DNA from: Denitratimonas sp037478135
GTDB taxonomy: Bacteria > Pseudomonadota > Gammaproteobacteria > Xanthomonadales > Xanthomonadaceae
Assembly (NCBI RefSeq): GCF_037478135.1
Contig: NZ_JBBHDV010000002.1
Coordinates: 62,001-126,000, forward strand
Direction of reading: 5' to 3'
Length of the DNA stretch: 64,000 nucleotides
Made by a program: the position numbers and the translations under genes. Shown here piece after piece: positions 7,072-15,820 of the stretch (position 1 is the first letter of the stretch; every line of letters starts with the position of its first letter). The notes beneath the pieces were generated by a model. That model had not been told where the DNA came from. It searched no databases and saw only the letters and a program-made list of their open reading frames with translations.

Positions 7072-8520
7072 TCAGCGCTCGCTGATCGCGCGCCGCTGCG
7101 CGTTGCCGGAGTTTTCCGCGCTGGCCAAGGCCACGCGGTTGCGGCCTTCATGCTTGGCGGCGTACATCGCGGCATCGGCGCGTGCGATCAGACGCTCGTA
7201 ATCCGGATCGCCATCGTGGATCGCGACCCCGATGCTGGCGGTGATCGTCAGCGATTCGCCATTGGCCAGGGTCAGCGGTGATGCGGCGATGCGCTCGCGC
7301 AGGCTTTCGGCCAGATCCACCGCCTGGCGGTCGCCGATCGAGACGGCAACGATCAGGAATTCTTCGCCGCCCAGGCGGAACAGGTAATCACTGCCGCGGG
7401 TGTTCTGGCCCAGCAGCGTGGCCACGTGCTGTAGCGCGCGGTCGCCGGCGTCGTGGCCGTGGCTGTCGTTGATCTGCTTGAAGTGGTCCAGATCCAGCAG
7501 CAACAGCGCGAACGGGCGCCGGGTACGGCTCGACAGTTCGATTTCGCGGCGCAGCACCGGCGGCAGGAAACGGCGGTTGAGCAGGTTGGTCAGCGCATCC
7601 GAGCCGGCATCCAGTTCGCCCACGCGCTCGAACAGCATGCCCAGCAGGTGACGGATCGAGGCCAGGTCGGTACGGATGTCGCGCAGCACGGCGGCCTGTG
7701 CGGCGGCGTCGCCGGGCCCGGCGCTGATCTGGTCCAGGCCATGGTCGACCTGTGCGATCAGCTGCACGATGCGCGCGGTTTCGGTGTTGTCACCGAAGCT
7801 CGGCAGGCCCTTGTGCACGAACCACAGGCCGAACTCCGAGGCCGCCAGATGCGGGTTCTCGCCGTTGGTGCCGCCGTGACCGGCGATGGTGTAGAGCAGG
7901 GTGTTTTCCCAGTCCAGCAGCAGGGCGCGCTGGCGTTCGCGTTCGGCGCCGACGTTCTGCACCAGCGAGAACAGGCGGAAAGCTGCATCGGTGCGCGAGG
8001 TGCGCTCGTTCGCGTCGGCATAGGCCAGTGACATGCTCTCGATCGCGATGTCCATCGAGGTGTTGAGCACGGCGATCGCGTCCATGCGCGTGCGGGCGTC
8101 GGCATCGGTTGCAGCGATAGTCTGCGACAGGCGCAGGCGCAGCACGCGGATGCCGCGCGCCACCAGGTCCACCGGCACATTGATCCGTGCGTGCACCCGG
8201 CCCACGTGCTGGTTGCTGAGTACCAACTCCTGGATGCTGCCCTCGGTGGCTTCCAGCAGGCTGCGGATCCAGCGTTGCATCGAGGGTTTCAGGCGCTGGC
8301 TGACCTGGCTGTGGGTCAGGAAGCGCGCCGCCCGCGCATCGCCCAGCATCACCTCGTAGAACAGATCCGCCAGCGGTGTCAGTGAGGCACTGGCCAGCCC
8401 CGCCAGCAGTTCACGTGCCGCCGGACAGCTGGCACGCAGACTGGCGCGCCAGTCGTCCACGAGGATCCGGCTCTCGTCGTCGCCGGGCATGGGGGTGGCG
8501 CTGGATGCTTGGGGGGACAT
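7072..8520 (-). CDS. Globin-coupled diguanylate cyclase (DosC/YddV-like)
   Basis: The N-terminal part (about residues 15-155) is a sensor globin: a helix containing NQHVGRVHARINVP supplies the proximal haem histidine (His110). A helical middle domain with LWFVHKGLP follows, then a GGDEF domain (about 310-465). The active loop GGEEF is at 384-388, and five residues before it an intact RGSD inhibitory site sits at 375-378. Such proteins sense oxygen or related gases through haem and make cyclic di-GMP. The ATG at 8520 is preferred; a TTG at 8544 would add eight residues. The gene lies antisense between fabH and fabD, interrupting a normally continuous fatty acid cluster. Gas specificity cannot be deduced. 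Confidence 0.88.
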   Translation of the reverse strand: MSPQASSATPMPGDDESRILVDDWRASLRASCPAARELLAGLASASLTPLADLFYEVMLGDARAARFLTHSQVSQRLKPSMQRWIRSLLEATEGSIQELVLSNQHVGRVHARINVPVDLVARGIRVLRLRLSQTIAATDADARTRMDAIAVLNTSMDIAIESMSLAYADANERTSRTDAAFRLFSLVQNVGAERERQRALLLDWENTLLYTIAGHGGTNGENPHLAASEFGLWFVHKGLPSFGDNTETARIVQLIAQVDHGLDQISAGPGDAAAQAAVLRDIRTDLASIRHLLGMLFERVGELDAGSDALTNLLNRRFLPPVLRREIELSSRTRRPFALLLLDLDHFKQINDSHGHDAGDRALQHVATLLGQNTRGSDYLFRLGGEEFLIVAVSIGDRQAVDLAESLRERIAASPLTLANGESLTITASIGVAIHDGDPDYERLIARADAAMYAAKHEGRNRVALASAENSGNAQRRAISER

Positions 8521-8755
8521 GGCTCTGGCAGGTGGGCTGGGCAACCGGATATGTTAATCGATGGCGGTGCCGCGAGCGTGTACGCTGCACAACGGCTGCA
8601 CGGTTGATGCGCTGTTTTCAAGGTGCTTCGGGCACCTGTCGCAGCGGGTTCCGGCCACCGTCAGGATGCATGTTCCGGGCTGTACCCTACGCCGCAGTAC
8701 AGACGTTCGTGCGCGGTCTGCCTTATCATCGCCGCCCTTTGGCAACGGGGTCGTC

Positions 8756-9697
8756 ATGTCTGATTCGCTGGCATTCGTGTTTCCAGGCCAGGGCTCGCAG
8801 TCGCTGGGCATGCTGTCGGGCTTTGCCGACCTGTACCCGGTGATCCGCGAGACCTTCGCCGAAGCGTCCGAAGGCGCCGGCGTGGACCTGTGGGCGCTGT
8901 CGCAGCAGGGGCCGGAAGCGCAGTTGAACCGAACTGAATACACCCAGCCGGCGCTGCTCGCGGCCAGCATCGCGCTGTGGCGTGTGTGGCTGGCCTGCGG
9001 TGGAGAGCGTCCGGCGCGTCTTGCCGGGCATAGCCTGGGCGAATACAGCGCGCTGGTGGCCGCGGGCGCGTTGTCGCTCGGCCAGGGTGCGCATCTGGTA
9101 CGCCTGCGCGGCCAGCTGATGCAGGGCGCCACGCCGGATGGCAGTGGCGCGATGGCGGCGGTGATCGGTGCCGAAGAGGAACTGGTGCGCGAAGTCTGCG
9201 AAGCCGCCGCTCAGTCCCAGGTGGTGGTACCGGCCAATTTCAACTCGCCCGGACAGATCGTCATTGGCGGCCATGTCGAAGCGGTCGACCGCGCGCTGGC
9301 CCTGCTGGCCGAGCGCGGCGTGCGCAAGACCGTCAAACTGGCGGTCAGCGTGCCTTCGCATACGCCGCTGATGCGCGACGAGGCCAACCGCCTGATGGAA
9401 GCGATGCGCGGGCTGTCCTGGCAAACGCCGAACATCCCGGTGGTGCAGAATGTCGATGCCCGGGTGCATGACGGCATCGGGTCGATCCTGGACGCATTGG
9501 TGCGGCAGCTGTACCAGCCGGTGCAATGGACTGCCTGCGTCCAGGCGCTGGCCGCCGCCGGTACCACCCGTATCGCCGAATGCGGTCCGGGCAAGGTGCT
9601 GACCGGCCTGGCACGACGCATCGACAAGCAGATCGAGGTACGGGCGCTGGGCGAACCGGCCGATTTTGATGCAGCTTTGGAGGCGTGGGTGCAATGA
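8756..9697 (+). CDS. fabD: Malonyl-CoA:ACP transacylase
   Basis: FabD moves malonyl groups from CoA to acyl carrier protein. The 313-residue sequence starts MSDSLAFVFPGQGSQ, giving the FPGQGSQ oxyanion motif. The nucleophile Ser93 is in GHSLGEY and the partner His202 is in VPSHTPLM. The open frame extends far upstream, but ATG 8756 matches the family start. A TATCAT sequence at 8724-8729 might be part of a promoter, which would be needed because the preceding gene is on the other strand. The stop overlaps the fabG start as ATGA. Confidence 0.97.
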   Translation: MSDSLAFVFPGQGSQSLGMLSGFADLYPVIRETFAEASEGAGVDLWALSQQGPEAQLNRTEYTQPALLAASIALWRVWLACGGERPARLAGHSLGEYSALVAAGALSLGQGAHLVRLRGQLMQGATPDGSGAMAAVIGAEEELVREVCEAAAQSQVVVPANFNSPGQIVIGGHVEAVDRALALLAERGVRKTVKLAVSVPSHTPLMRDEANRLMEAMRGLSWQTPNIPVVQNVDARVHDGIGSILDALVRQLYQPVQWTACVQALAAAGTTRIAECGPGKVLTGLARRIDKQIEVRALGEPADFDAALEAWVQ

Positions 9698-10437
9698 GTG
9701 ATGTACTGAAAGGCGAGATCGCACTGGTCACCGGTGCCAGCCGCGGCATTGGTGCGGCGATCGCCGACACGCTGGCGGCGCAAGGCGCGCGCGTGATCGG
9801 CACCGCCACGTCCGAAGCCGGGGCGCAGGCCATTTCCGCACGTCTGGCGGCGCATGACGGCGCCGGCCGTGTGCTGGATGTCAACGACGCGGCCGCCGTG
9901 GAGGCGCTGCTGGCCGACATCGGCAAGGAGTTCGGCACGCTGTCAATCCTGGTCAACAACGCCGGCATCACCCGCGACAATCTGCTGATGCGGATGAAGG
10001 ACGAGGACTGGCAGGCGATCATCGACACCAACCTGACCAGCGTCTACCGCACGTCCAAGGCGGTGATGCGCGGCATGATGAAGGCGCGCCATGGCCGTAT
10101 CGTCAACATCGCCTCGGTGATCGGTGTGACCGGCAATGCCGGCCAGGCCAATTACGCTGCGGCCAAGGCCGGCATCATCGGCTTCTCCAAGTCGCTGGCC
10201 AAGGAAATCGGCAGCCGTGGCGTCACCGTCAACGTGGTGGCGCCGGGCTTCATCGAAACCGACATGACCCGCGACCTGCCCGAGGACGCGCGCCAGGCGA
10301 TGCTGGGCCAGATCGCGCTGGGCCGTCTGGGTGCGCCGCAGGACGTGGCCAATGCGGTGTTGTTCCTGGTATCCCCGGCGGCAGCGTATGTCACCGGTGA
10401 AACCCTGCACGTCAATGGCGGCATGTACATGCCCTGA
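9694..10437 (+). CDS. fabG: 3-oxoacyl-ACP reductase
   Basis: FabG carries out the NADPH-dependent reduction of 3-oxoacyl-ACP in chain elongation. This 247-residue classical SDR shows the cofactor motif TGASRGIG at 13-20 and the NNAG motif at 88-91. The catalytic Ser141, Tyr154 and Lys158 lie in NIASVIG and NYAAAKAG. It ends VNGGMYMP, typical of FabG. The gene overlaps fabD by four bases, so translation is probably coupled. Confidence 0.97.
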   Translation: MSDVLKGEIALVTGASRGIGAAIADTLAAQGARVIGTATSEAGAQAISARLAAHDGAGRVLDVNDAAAVEALLADIGKEFGTLSILVNNAGITRDNLLMRMKDEDWQAIIDTNLTSVYRTSKAVMRGMMKARHGRIVNIASVIGVTGNAGQANYAAAKAGIIGFSKSLAKEIGSRGVTVNVVAPGFIETDMTRDLPEDARQAMLGQIALGRLGAPQDVANAVLFLVSPAAAYVTGETLHVNGGMYMP

Positions 10438-10446
10438 TTTACCGGC

Positions 10447-10465
10447 GCGGGCGCACCCCGTGCGC
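10447..10465 (+). other. GC-rich hairpin between fabG and acpP
   Basis: An 8-bp stem (GGGCGCAC/GTGCGCCC) with a CCC loop has no T run after it. It may slow or process the transcript between fabG and the highly expressed acpP. Confidence 0.4.
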
Positions 10466-10516
10466 CCGGCCACAGTTCCAATGCGCCGGCGGCTGGCTCG
10501 CCTCGTCGGCGTCCAC

Positions 10517-10522
10517 TACAAT
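10517..10522 (+). promoter_or_regulatory. Candidate -10 element for acpP
   Basis: TACAAT lies 31 bases before the acpP start, one mismatch from the sigma-70 consensus. No good -35 is found at the usual spacing, so it is only a candidate. Many bacteria do have a separate acpP promoter. Confidence 0.35.
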
Positions 10523-10553
10523 GCGCGGGCTTTTTCCCGGAGGTTTAGAACCA

Positions 10554-10793
10554 ATGAGCAGCATCGAAGAGCGTGTCAAGAAGATTGTCGTGGACCAGCT
10601 GGGCGTGAAGGAGGAAGACGTCACCGCCAACGCCTCGTTCGTCGACGATCTGGGCGCGGATTCCCTCGACACGGTCGAACTCGTGATGGCGCTGGAAGAA
10701 GAGTTCGAGTGCGAGATTCCGGATGAGGAAGCGGAGAAGATCACCAGCGTGCAGCAGGCGATCGACTACGTGACGGCCCACGTCAAGTCCTGA
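10554..10793 (+). CDS. acpP: Acyl carrier protein
   Basis: The 79-residue acidic protein carries growing acyl chains on a phosphopantetheine arm attached to Ser37 in GADSLDTVE. Helix II continues VMALEEEFECEIPDEEAEKI as in all bacterial ACPs. A good ribosome site (GGAGG, 10 bases before ATG) fixes the start at 10554. It lies between fabG and fabF as usual. Confidence 0.98.
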   Translation: MSSIEERVKKIVVDQLGVKEEDVTANASFVDDLGADSLDTVELVMALEEEFECEIPDEEAEKITSVQQAIDYVTAHVKS

Positions 10794-10887
10794 TCCAGCA
10801 AGCCAGTCCGGGGCCGCTTGTACCGGCCCCGTGCCGGCCGTGGCGGCCCCGGAAAGCCGGCATCCCAGCCCTATTGAGGAGAGCCCC

Positions 10888-12126
10888 ATGACCCAGCGTC
10901 GTGTCGTCGTCACCGGCCTTGGCATCGTTTCACCCGTCGGCAACACCGTCGCCGCCGCCTGGGAGTCCATCACCCAGGGCCGCTCCGGCATCGGGCCGGT
11001 TACCGGTTTCGACGCATCCAGCTTCGCCACGCGCATTGCCGGCGAAGTGCGGGATTTCGATATCAGCGCCTTCGTTTCACCGAAGGACGCGAAAAAGATG
11101 GACCCGTTCATCCACTACGGTGTGGCCGCCTCCGCGATGGCGCTGGCCGATTCGGGTCTGGAGATCACCGAAGCCAACGCCGAACGCATCGGCGCGATTG
11201 TCGGCTCGGGCATCGGCGGCATCCTCGGCATCGAGGAAACCTCGATCAAATATCACGAAGGGGGTGTCCGCAAGATTTCCCCGTTCTATGTGCCCAGCAC
11301 CATCATCAACATGCTGCCGGGCCAGATCAGCATCCTGAATGGCATCAAGGGGCCGAATTTTTCGGCGGTGTCGGCCTGTGCCACGTCCAATCATTCCATC
11401 GGCACCGCGATGCGCCTGATCCAGCACGGCGATGCCGATGTCATGGTCGCCGGCGGCGCCGAGCGCGGCTCCTCGCCGACCTCGATGGGCGGCTTCTGCG
11501 CGATGAAGGCGATGTCCACGCGCAACGATGAGCCGACGCGCGCTTCGCGCCCGTGGGACCGCGAGCGCGACGGCTTCGTGCTGGGCGATGGCGCCGGCAT
11601 CCTGATCCTTGAAGAATACGAACACGCCAAGGCGCGTGGCGCGCGCATCTACTGCGAACTGGCCGGCTTCGGCGCCAGTTCCGACGCTTACCACATGACC
11701 GCGCCGGCCGAGAGCGGCGAGGGCGCGGCGCGCTGCATGGTGTTGGCGCTGCGCGATGCCGGTCTGGCGCCCGAGGCCATCGGTTACCTCAACGCGCACG
11801 GCACCTCCACGCCGCTGGGCGATCTGGGTGAAACCCTGGCGATCAAGAGCGCCTTCGGCGATCACGCGCAGCGCTTGATGGTGTCCTCGACCAAGTCGAT
11901 GACCGGCCATCTGCTGGGTGCCGCCGGCGGCGTGGAAGCGATCTTCACCGTGCTGGCACTGCACCACGGGCTGATCCCGCCGACCATCAATCTGGACGAG
12001 CCGGGCGAAGGTTGCGATCTGGACTACGTGCCGAACCAGGCACGCGAAGCAAAGGTCGAGGCGGCGATGTCCAACGGCTTCGGTTTTGGTGGCACCAACG
12101 GATCGCTGGTGTTCCGGCGGATCTGA
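10888..12126 (+). CDS. fabF: 3-oxoacyl-ACP synthase II
   Basis: FabF elongates acyl-ACP by decarboxylative condensation with malonyl-ACP. The 412-residue protein has Cys164 in VSACATS. The two histidines of the Cys-His-His triad are in NAHGTSTPLGD and SMTGHLLGAAG, and FGFGGTN is near the C-terminus. The ATG at 10888, after a GAGGAG ribosome site, gives the family start MTQRRVVVTGLG. It is the last gene of the fab block. Confidence 0.97.
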   Translation: MTQRRVVVTGLGIVSPVGNTVAAAWESITQGRSGIGPVTGFDASSFATRIAGEVRDFDISAFVSPKDAKKMDPFIHYGVAASAMALADSGLEITEANAERIGAIVGSGIGGILGIEETSIKYHEGGVRKISPFYVPSTIINMLPGQISILNGIKGPNFSAVSACATSNHSIGTAMRLIQHGDADVMVAGGAERGSSPTSMGGFCAMKAMSTRNDEPTRASRPWDRERDGFVLGDGAGILILEEYEHAKARGARIYCELAGFGASSDAYHMTAPAESGEGAARCMVLALRDAGLAPEAIGYLNAHGTSTPLGDLGETLAIKSAFGDHAQRLMVSSTKSMTGHLLGAAGGVEAIFTVLALHHGLIPPTINLDEPGEGCDLDYVPNQAREAKVEAAMSNGFGFGGTNGSLVFRRI

Positions 12127-12184
12127 GGATTCCCTGCTCTCCCGCTGTGGTGCGGCTCTTCAATGGCACCCGCATGATGTGCTC

Positions 12185-12210
12185 CCTCTCCCCCGTGCAC
12201 GGGGGAGAGG
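12185..12210. repeat. Perfect 26-bp CTCTCCCCC-type palindrome
   Basis: The arms CCTCTCCCCCGTG and CACGGGGGAGAGG are perfect reverse complements, downstream of fabF. The same class of palindrome recurs at 51408-51436, 51505-51545 and 62009-62038, so it is a dispersed repeat rather than a specific operator. Confidence 0.8.
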
Positions 12211-12275
12211 ACTTTCGCCGCATGCAGCCCGAAGGCACAGGTATCCGTGGCGTTACTTTGTGAGGTTCAGATCGG

Positions 12276-12671
12276 ATGAGACTCCTGCTCTGGCTCCAGG
12301 GGCTTTGGTGTCTGTGCTGGCTTGTGTTTGCGATGTTCGGGGCAGGGCGGATGCCTGTGGGCGCTGCGCTTTCCTTCTGGGTGATCACCTTGTTGTACTG
12401 CGCGGCGACGCTGGGCGTGGCGATGAAATCACGAGTCAGTTGGCTGCTTTCCTTTATTCCGCCACTGGCGGTGCTCGGTTTCATGGGGCCGCGCATCCTT
12501 GCCAATCTGATCGCGTTCGTGGTGGATGACCCGATATATGTCGATTCTCCGGGCACCATCATGATCGTGGTGGTCATGACGCTGATCTGGTTGGTCCCTG
12601 CGATTGCATTGATCCTTGCACTGCTGCGGATACGCCTGCAGATATGGAGCCGGGGAATAGCATCGTGTTGA
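12276..12671 (+). CDS. Small membrane protein of unknown function
   Basis: The predicted 131-residue protein has about four hydrophobic helices (roughly 4-22, 32-50, 57-80 and 94-117) and few charged residues except near the C-terminus (RIRLQIWSRG). I do not recognise a family. A GTGAGG sequence before ATG could serve as ribosome site. The 3' end overlaps the proposed pabB start by 28 bases, suggesting it is translated together with pabB or that pabB starts a little later. The position between fabF and pabB offers no clear functional hint. Confidence 0.6.
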   Translation: MRLLLWLQGLWCLCWLVFAMFGAGRMPVGAALSFWVITLLYCAATLGVAMKSRVSWLLSFIPPLAVLGFMGPRILANLIAFVVDDPIYVDSPGTIMIVVVMTLIWLVPAIALILALLRIRLQIWSRGIASC

Positions 12672-14041
12672 GTGTCCGGCTCCCACGTCCCATCGATCCG
12701 CTCGCCTTGCAGCGTCGCAATCCAGGCCGCTATCCATTGCTGATGGAAAGCGCCGCGTTCGAGCCGGTGCGTGGGCGATACGACCTGTTGCTGGCGTTCC
12801 CGCAATCCGGGTTGCGCCTGGATCGCGATGGCGTGGTCCGTGATCTGGAAGGTGAAGCGCAGGTTGGTGATTTTGCCGAAGTGCTGGATGCCGCCTGGCG
12901 TGCGGGCCGCAATGCGGCAGCGGATGAAGCTGCTGACCTGCCGTTCACCGGGGGCTGGGCGCTGTATTTTTCCTACGAATTCGCTGCCGTGGTCGAACCG
13001 GTGCTGGAATTGCCGCCGGCGCCTGACCGTTTGCCGCTGGCGCTGGCGTTGCGTTGCCCTGCGGCGCTGATCGTGGACCGGCGTGAAGGCGCGGCGTGGC
13101 TGGTGGCCGAGGCCGGGCAGCAGGCGCTGCTGGAGCAGATGCAGGCCGATATCGTGGCGCTTGATGCAGATTGCGACACGGCCGCATCGGCCAGCGATGC
13201 CACGCAGCCGGTGGTGCTGGCCGTGCATGAGGCGCCGGATACGGAGTTTCTCGGTGCGGTGCGCCACGCGCTGGATTACATCGCCGCCGGCGACGTCTTC
13301 CAGGTCAACCTGTCGCGTCGCTGGGAACTGCAACTGGCCCCGCAGTGCAGCGCGGCCGATGTCTATGCGGCGCTGCGCCGCGCCAATCCGGCACCGTTTG
13401 CCGGCCTGCTGGTCTGGGATGACTGGGCCATCGCCAGCTCCTCGCCCGAACGGCTGGCGGCGGTGCAGGGCGGATACGTGGAAACCCGCCCGATTGCCGG
13501 CACCCGGCCGCGCCTGTCCGGCGATGACGAGGACGCACGCATCCGCGAGTTGGTCGAGCACCCGAAGGAGCGTGCCGAGCACATCATGCTGATCGATCTG
13601 GAACGCAACGATCTGGGCCGCATCTGCCAGCCCGGCAGCGTTGAAGTCGATGAGCTGATGGCGGTGGAAAGCTACACCCACGTGCATCACATCGTGTCCA
13701 ATGTGCGCGGCCGGCTGCGGCCGGAGGTGACGCCGGGCCAGGTGCTGCGCGCGGTATTCCCCGGCGGCACCATCACCGGCTGCCCCAAGGTGCGCTGCAT
13801 GCAGATCATTGCCGAGCTGGAAGGCCAGGGCCGTGGCGCCTATACCGGATCATTCGGCTGGCTGGGCCATGACGGCAGGATGGATCTGAACATCCTGATC
13901 CGCACCCTCACGCTGCAGGATGGGCACGCGACGTTCCGCGCCGGCGCCGGCATCGTGGCCGATTCGCAGCCGGAAGAAGAACTGGCCGAAACCCGGGCCA
14001 AGGCGCGCGGATTGATGCGTGCCTTCGGGCTGCAAGGCTGA
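12644..14041 (+). CDS. pabB: Aminodeoxychorismate synthase component I
   Basis: PabB converts chorismate plus ammonia to 4-amino-4-deoxychorismate for folate synthesis. The 465-residue protein has the chorismate-binding fold in its second half. Visible motifs are FQVNLSRRWE, SSSPERL, ETRPIAGTRPR, LIDLERNDLGRI, the PGGTITGCPKVR loop and GRGAYTGSFG. I prefer PabB to TrpE because of its place beside the fab/mltG/tmk block, where folate genes are usual, and the absence of a trpG or trpD partner. The ATG at 12644 overlaps the previous gene; a GTG at 12664 is an alternative. No pabC is adjacent. Confidence 0.9.
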   Translation: MEPGNSIVLSVRLPRPIDPLALQRRNPGRYPLLMESAAFEPVRGRYDLLLAFPQSGLRLDRDGVVRDLEGEAQVGDFAEVLDAAWRAGRNAAADEAADLPFTGGWALYFSYEFAAVVEPVLELPPAPDRLPLALALRCPAALIVDRREGAAWLVAEAGQQALLEQMQADIVALDADCDTAASASDATQPVVLAVHEAPDTEFLGAVRHALDYIAAGDVFQVNLSRRWELQLAPQCSAADVYAALRRANPAPFAGLLVWDDWAIASSSPERLAAVQGGYVETRPIAGTRPRLSGDDEDARIRELVEHPKERAEHIMLIDLERNDLGRICQPGSVEVDELMAVESYTHVHHIVSNVRGRLRPEVTPGQVLRAVFPGGTITGCPKVRCMQIIAELEGQGRGAYTGSFGWLGHDGRMDLNILIRTLTLQDGHATFRAGAGIVADSQPEEELAETRAKARGLMRAFGLQG

Positions 14042-14123
14042 GCCTCGGGTATCCTTGCATCATGCCTTTCCCCGTCTTTTTGCTGTTGCCGGCGTTTGCG
14101 CCCGCGCCTGATCGGAGCCGCCG

Positions 14124-15197
14124 ATGAGTTCCGCGTCCTCCACCGGAGGCCGCCGCATCTGGCGCCTGCTGCTGCTGTTCCTGCTGCTCGCGCTGCTTGC
14201 TGCAGCGGCGGCCGGCGCCTGGCTGTACCAGGATTACCAGCGCTTCACCCATGCCCCGCTGGCCACTGACGGGCAGGTGCGCATCATCGACATCCCGCGT
14301 GGGCAGGGCTTCCGCGGCGTGGTCGGGCAATTGCAGCAGCAGGGCGTCGACGGTGGCGTGCACGAGCTCTACTGGCGGGCGCTGGCATGGCAGCACAAGG
14401 CCACGATCCAGGCTGGCGAATACGAAGTCGGGCCGCGACTGACGCCGCTGACATTGCTGGAAAAACTCGCGCGCGGGCAGGTCATCCAGCATCGCTTCAC
14501 CCTGGTCGAAGGCTGGACCGTTCACGAATTGCGCCTGGCGCTGGCGCAGGACCCGGTGCTGGTGCAGACCCTGGCCGGCGTATCCGAAAACGAACTGCTG
14601 GCCCAGGCTGGCATCGACAGCATGATTGAAGGTGCCAGCGGACAGGTGTCGCCGGAAGGGCTTTTCCTGCCCGAGACCTACCACTTCACCCGCGGCACCA
14701 CCGATGCGCAACTGCTACGGCGCGCCCACGATGCCCTGCGCAAGGCGCTGGGAGATGCCTGGGATGCGCGCCAGGCCGGCCTGCCGCTGGCGTCGCCCTA
14801 CGAGGCGCTGGTGCTGGCTTCGATCATCGAAAAGGAAACCGGCCTGCCGGAGGAACGTGGCGAAGTTGCCGGTGTGTTCGTGCGCCGGCTCAAGCTGGGT
14901 ATGCGGCTGCAGACCGACCCCACCGTGATCTATGGCCTGGGCCCGGATTTCTCCGGTCCGCTGCTGCGCCGTCATCTGGATGCAGACACGCCGCACAACA
15001 CCTATACCCGCGCCGGCCTGCCGCCGACGCCGATCGCGCTGCCGGGGCGGGCCTCGATCAAGGCCGCGCTGGATCCGGCGCCGGGCGACACGCTGTATTT
15101 CGTCGCGCGCGGCACCGGCGGGCACGTGTTTTCGCGCACATTGCAGGAGCACAACCGTGCAGTGGCCGAATACCGCCGCAGGATGCGCGGGCAATGA
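14124..15197 (+). CDS. mltG: Endolytic peptidoglycan transglycosylase MltG
   Basis: MltG cleaves nascent glycan strands at the inner membrane and sets strand length. The 357-residue protein has one N-terminal transmembrane helix (about 13-33) and a LysM-like region. The YceG domain carries catalytic Glu236 in ASIIEKETG, followed by RLQTDPTVIYG and the substrate loop NTYTRAGLPPTPI. The order pabB-mltG-tmk-holB is standard. The stop overlaps tmk as ATGA. Confidence 0.95.
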   Translation: MSSASSTGGRRIWRLLLLFLLLALLAAAAAGAWLYQDYQRFTHAPLATDGQVRIIDIPRGQGFRGVVGQLQQQGVDGGVHELYWRALAWQHKATIQAGEYEVGPRLTPLTLLEKLARGQVIQHRFTLVEGWTVHELRLALAQDPVLVQTLAGVSENELLAQAGIDSMIEGASGQVSPEGLFLPETYHFTRGTTDAQLLRRAHDALRKALGDAWDARQAGLPLASPYEALVLASIIEKETGLPEERGEVAGVFVRRLKLGMRLQTDPTVIYGLGPDFSGPLLRRHLDADTPHNTYTRAGLPPTPIALPGRASIKAALDPAPGDTLYFVARGTGGHVFSRTLQEHNRAVAEYRRRMRGQ

Positions 15198-15820
15198 CGG
15201 GCCGGCTGATCACGCTGGAAGGCGGCGAGGGTGCGGGCAAGTCGACCGCGATGGCGCATCTGGCCGCGCGTATCGCGGCGCGTGGCGTGGAACTGGTGCA
15301 GGTGCGTGAACCCGGCGGTACCGCGACCGGTGAAGCGATCCGCAAGGTACTGCTGGACCCGGCCCATGCCGGCCTGTGCGCCGAAACCGAGCTGCTGCTG
15401 ATGTTCGCCTCGCGCGCGCAACTGGTGCGTGAAACCATCCGGCCGGCGCTGGCGCGCGGCGCGGTGGTGCTGAGCGACCGTTTCACCGATGCCAGCTTCG
15501 CCTATCAGGGCGGCGGGCGTGGCATCGATGCCGGCCGCATCGCCGAACTTGAACGCTGGGCCTGCGGCATCAAGCCGGATCTGAGCCTGCTGCTGGATCT
15601 GCCGATCGACCAGGGTCTGGCGCGCGCACGGGGGCGCGGCCCGGCGGACCGGATCGAGAATGAAAGTGATGGATTCTTCGAACGCGTGCGCAGTGCTTAT
15701 CGCCGTCGCGTCGCGGAAGAACCGGCGCGCTGGCGCGTGATCGATGCCTCGCAGCCGGTCGAGCAGGTGCGCGCGGCGCTGGATGCGGCGCTGGATGGCT
15801 GGTTCGGAGCAGGGGCATGA
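15194..15820 (+). CDS. tmk: Thymidylate kinase
   Basis: Tmk phosphorylates dTMP to dTDP. The 208-residue protein has the P-loop GGEGAGKST at 10-18, the DR(F/Y) motif in SDRFTDASFAYQGGGRG, and a lid segment ARARGRGPADRIE. It overlaps mltG by four bases at its start and holB by four bases at its end, so these genes are translated as a chain. Confidence 0.96.
   Translation: MTGRLITLEGGEGAGKSTAMAHLAARIAARGVELVQVREPGGTATGEAIRKVLLDPAHAGLCAETELLLMFASRAQLVRETIRPALARGAVVLSDRFTDASFAYQGGGRGIDAGRIAELERWACGIKPDLSLLLDLPIDQGLARARGRGPADRIENESDGFFERVRSAYRRRVAEEPARWRVIDASQPVEQVRAALDAALDGWFGAGA

Noticed and set aside
7072..8520. Reading the middle domain of the globin cyclase as a zinc-binding CZB domain
   Set aside because: There is a weak likeness around LWFVHKGLP, but the cysteine and histidine set of CZB domains is not complete.
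8724..8729. Promoter for fabD at TATCAT
   Set aside because: The hexamer is a fair match but no convincing -35 element is present, so it is not listed as a separate feature.
12644..14041. Calling the chorismate enzyme TrpE
   Set aside because: Context with fab, mltG and tmk and the lack of other trp genes favour PabB, although motifs alone do not fully separate the two.
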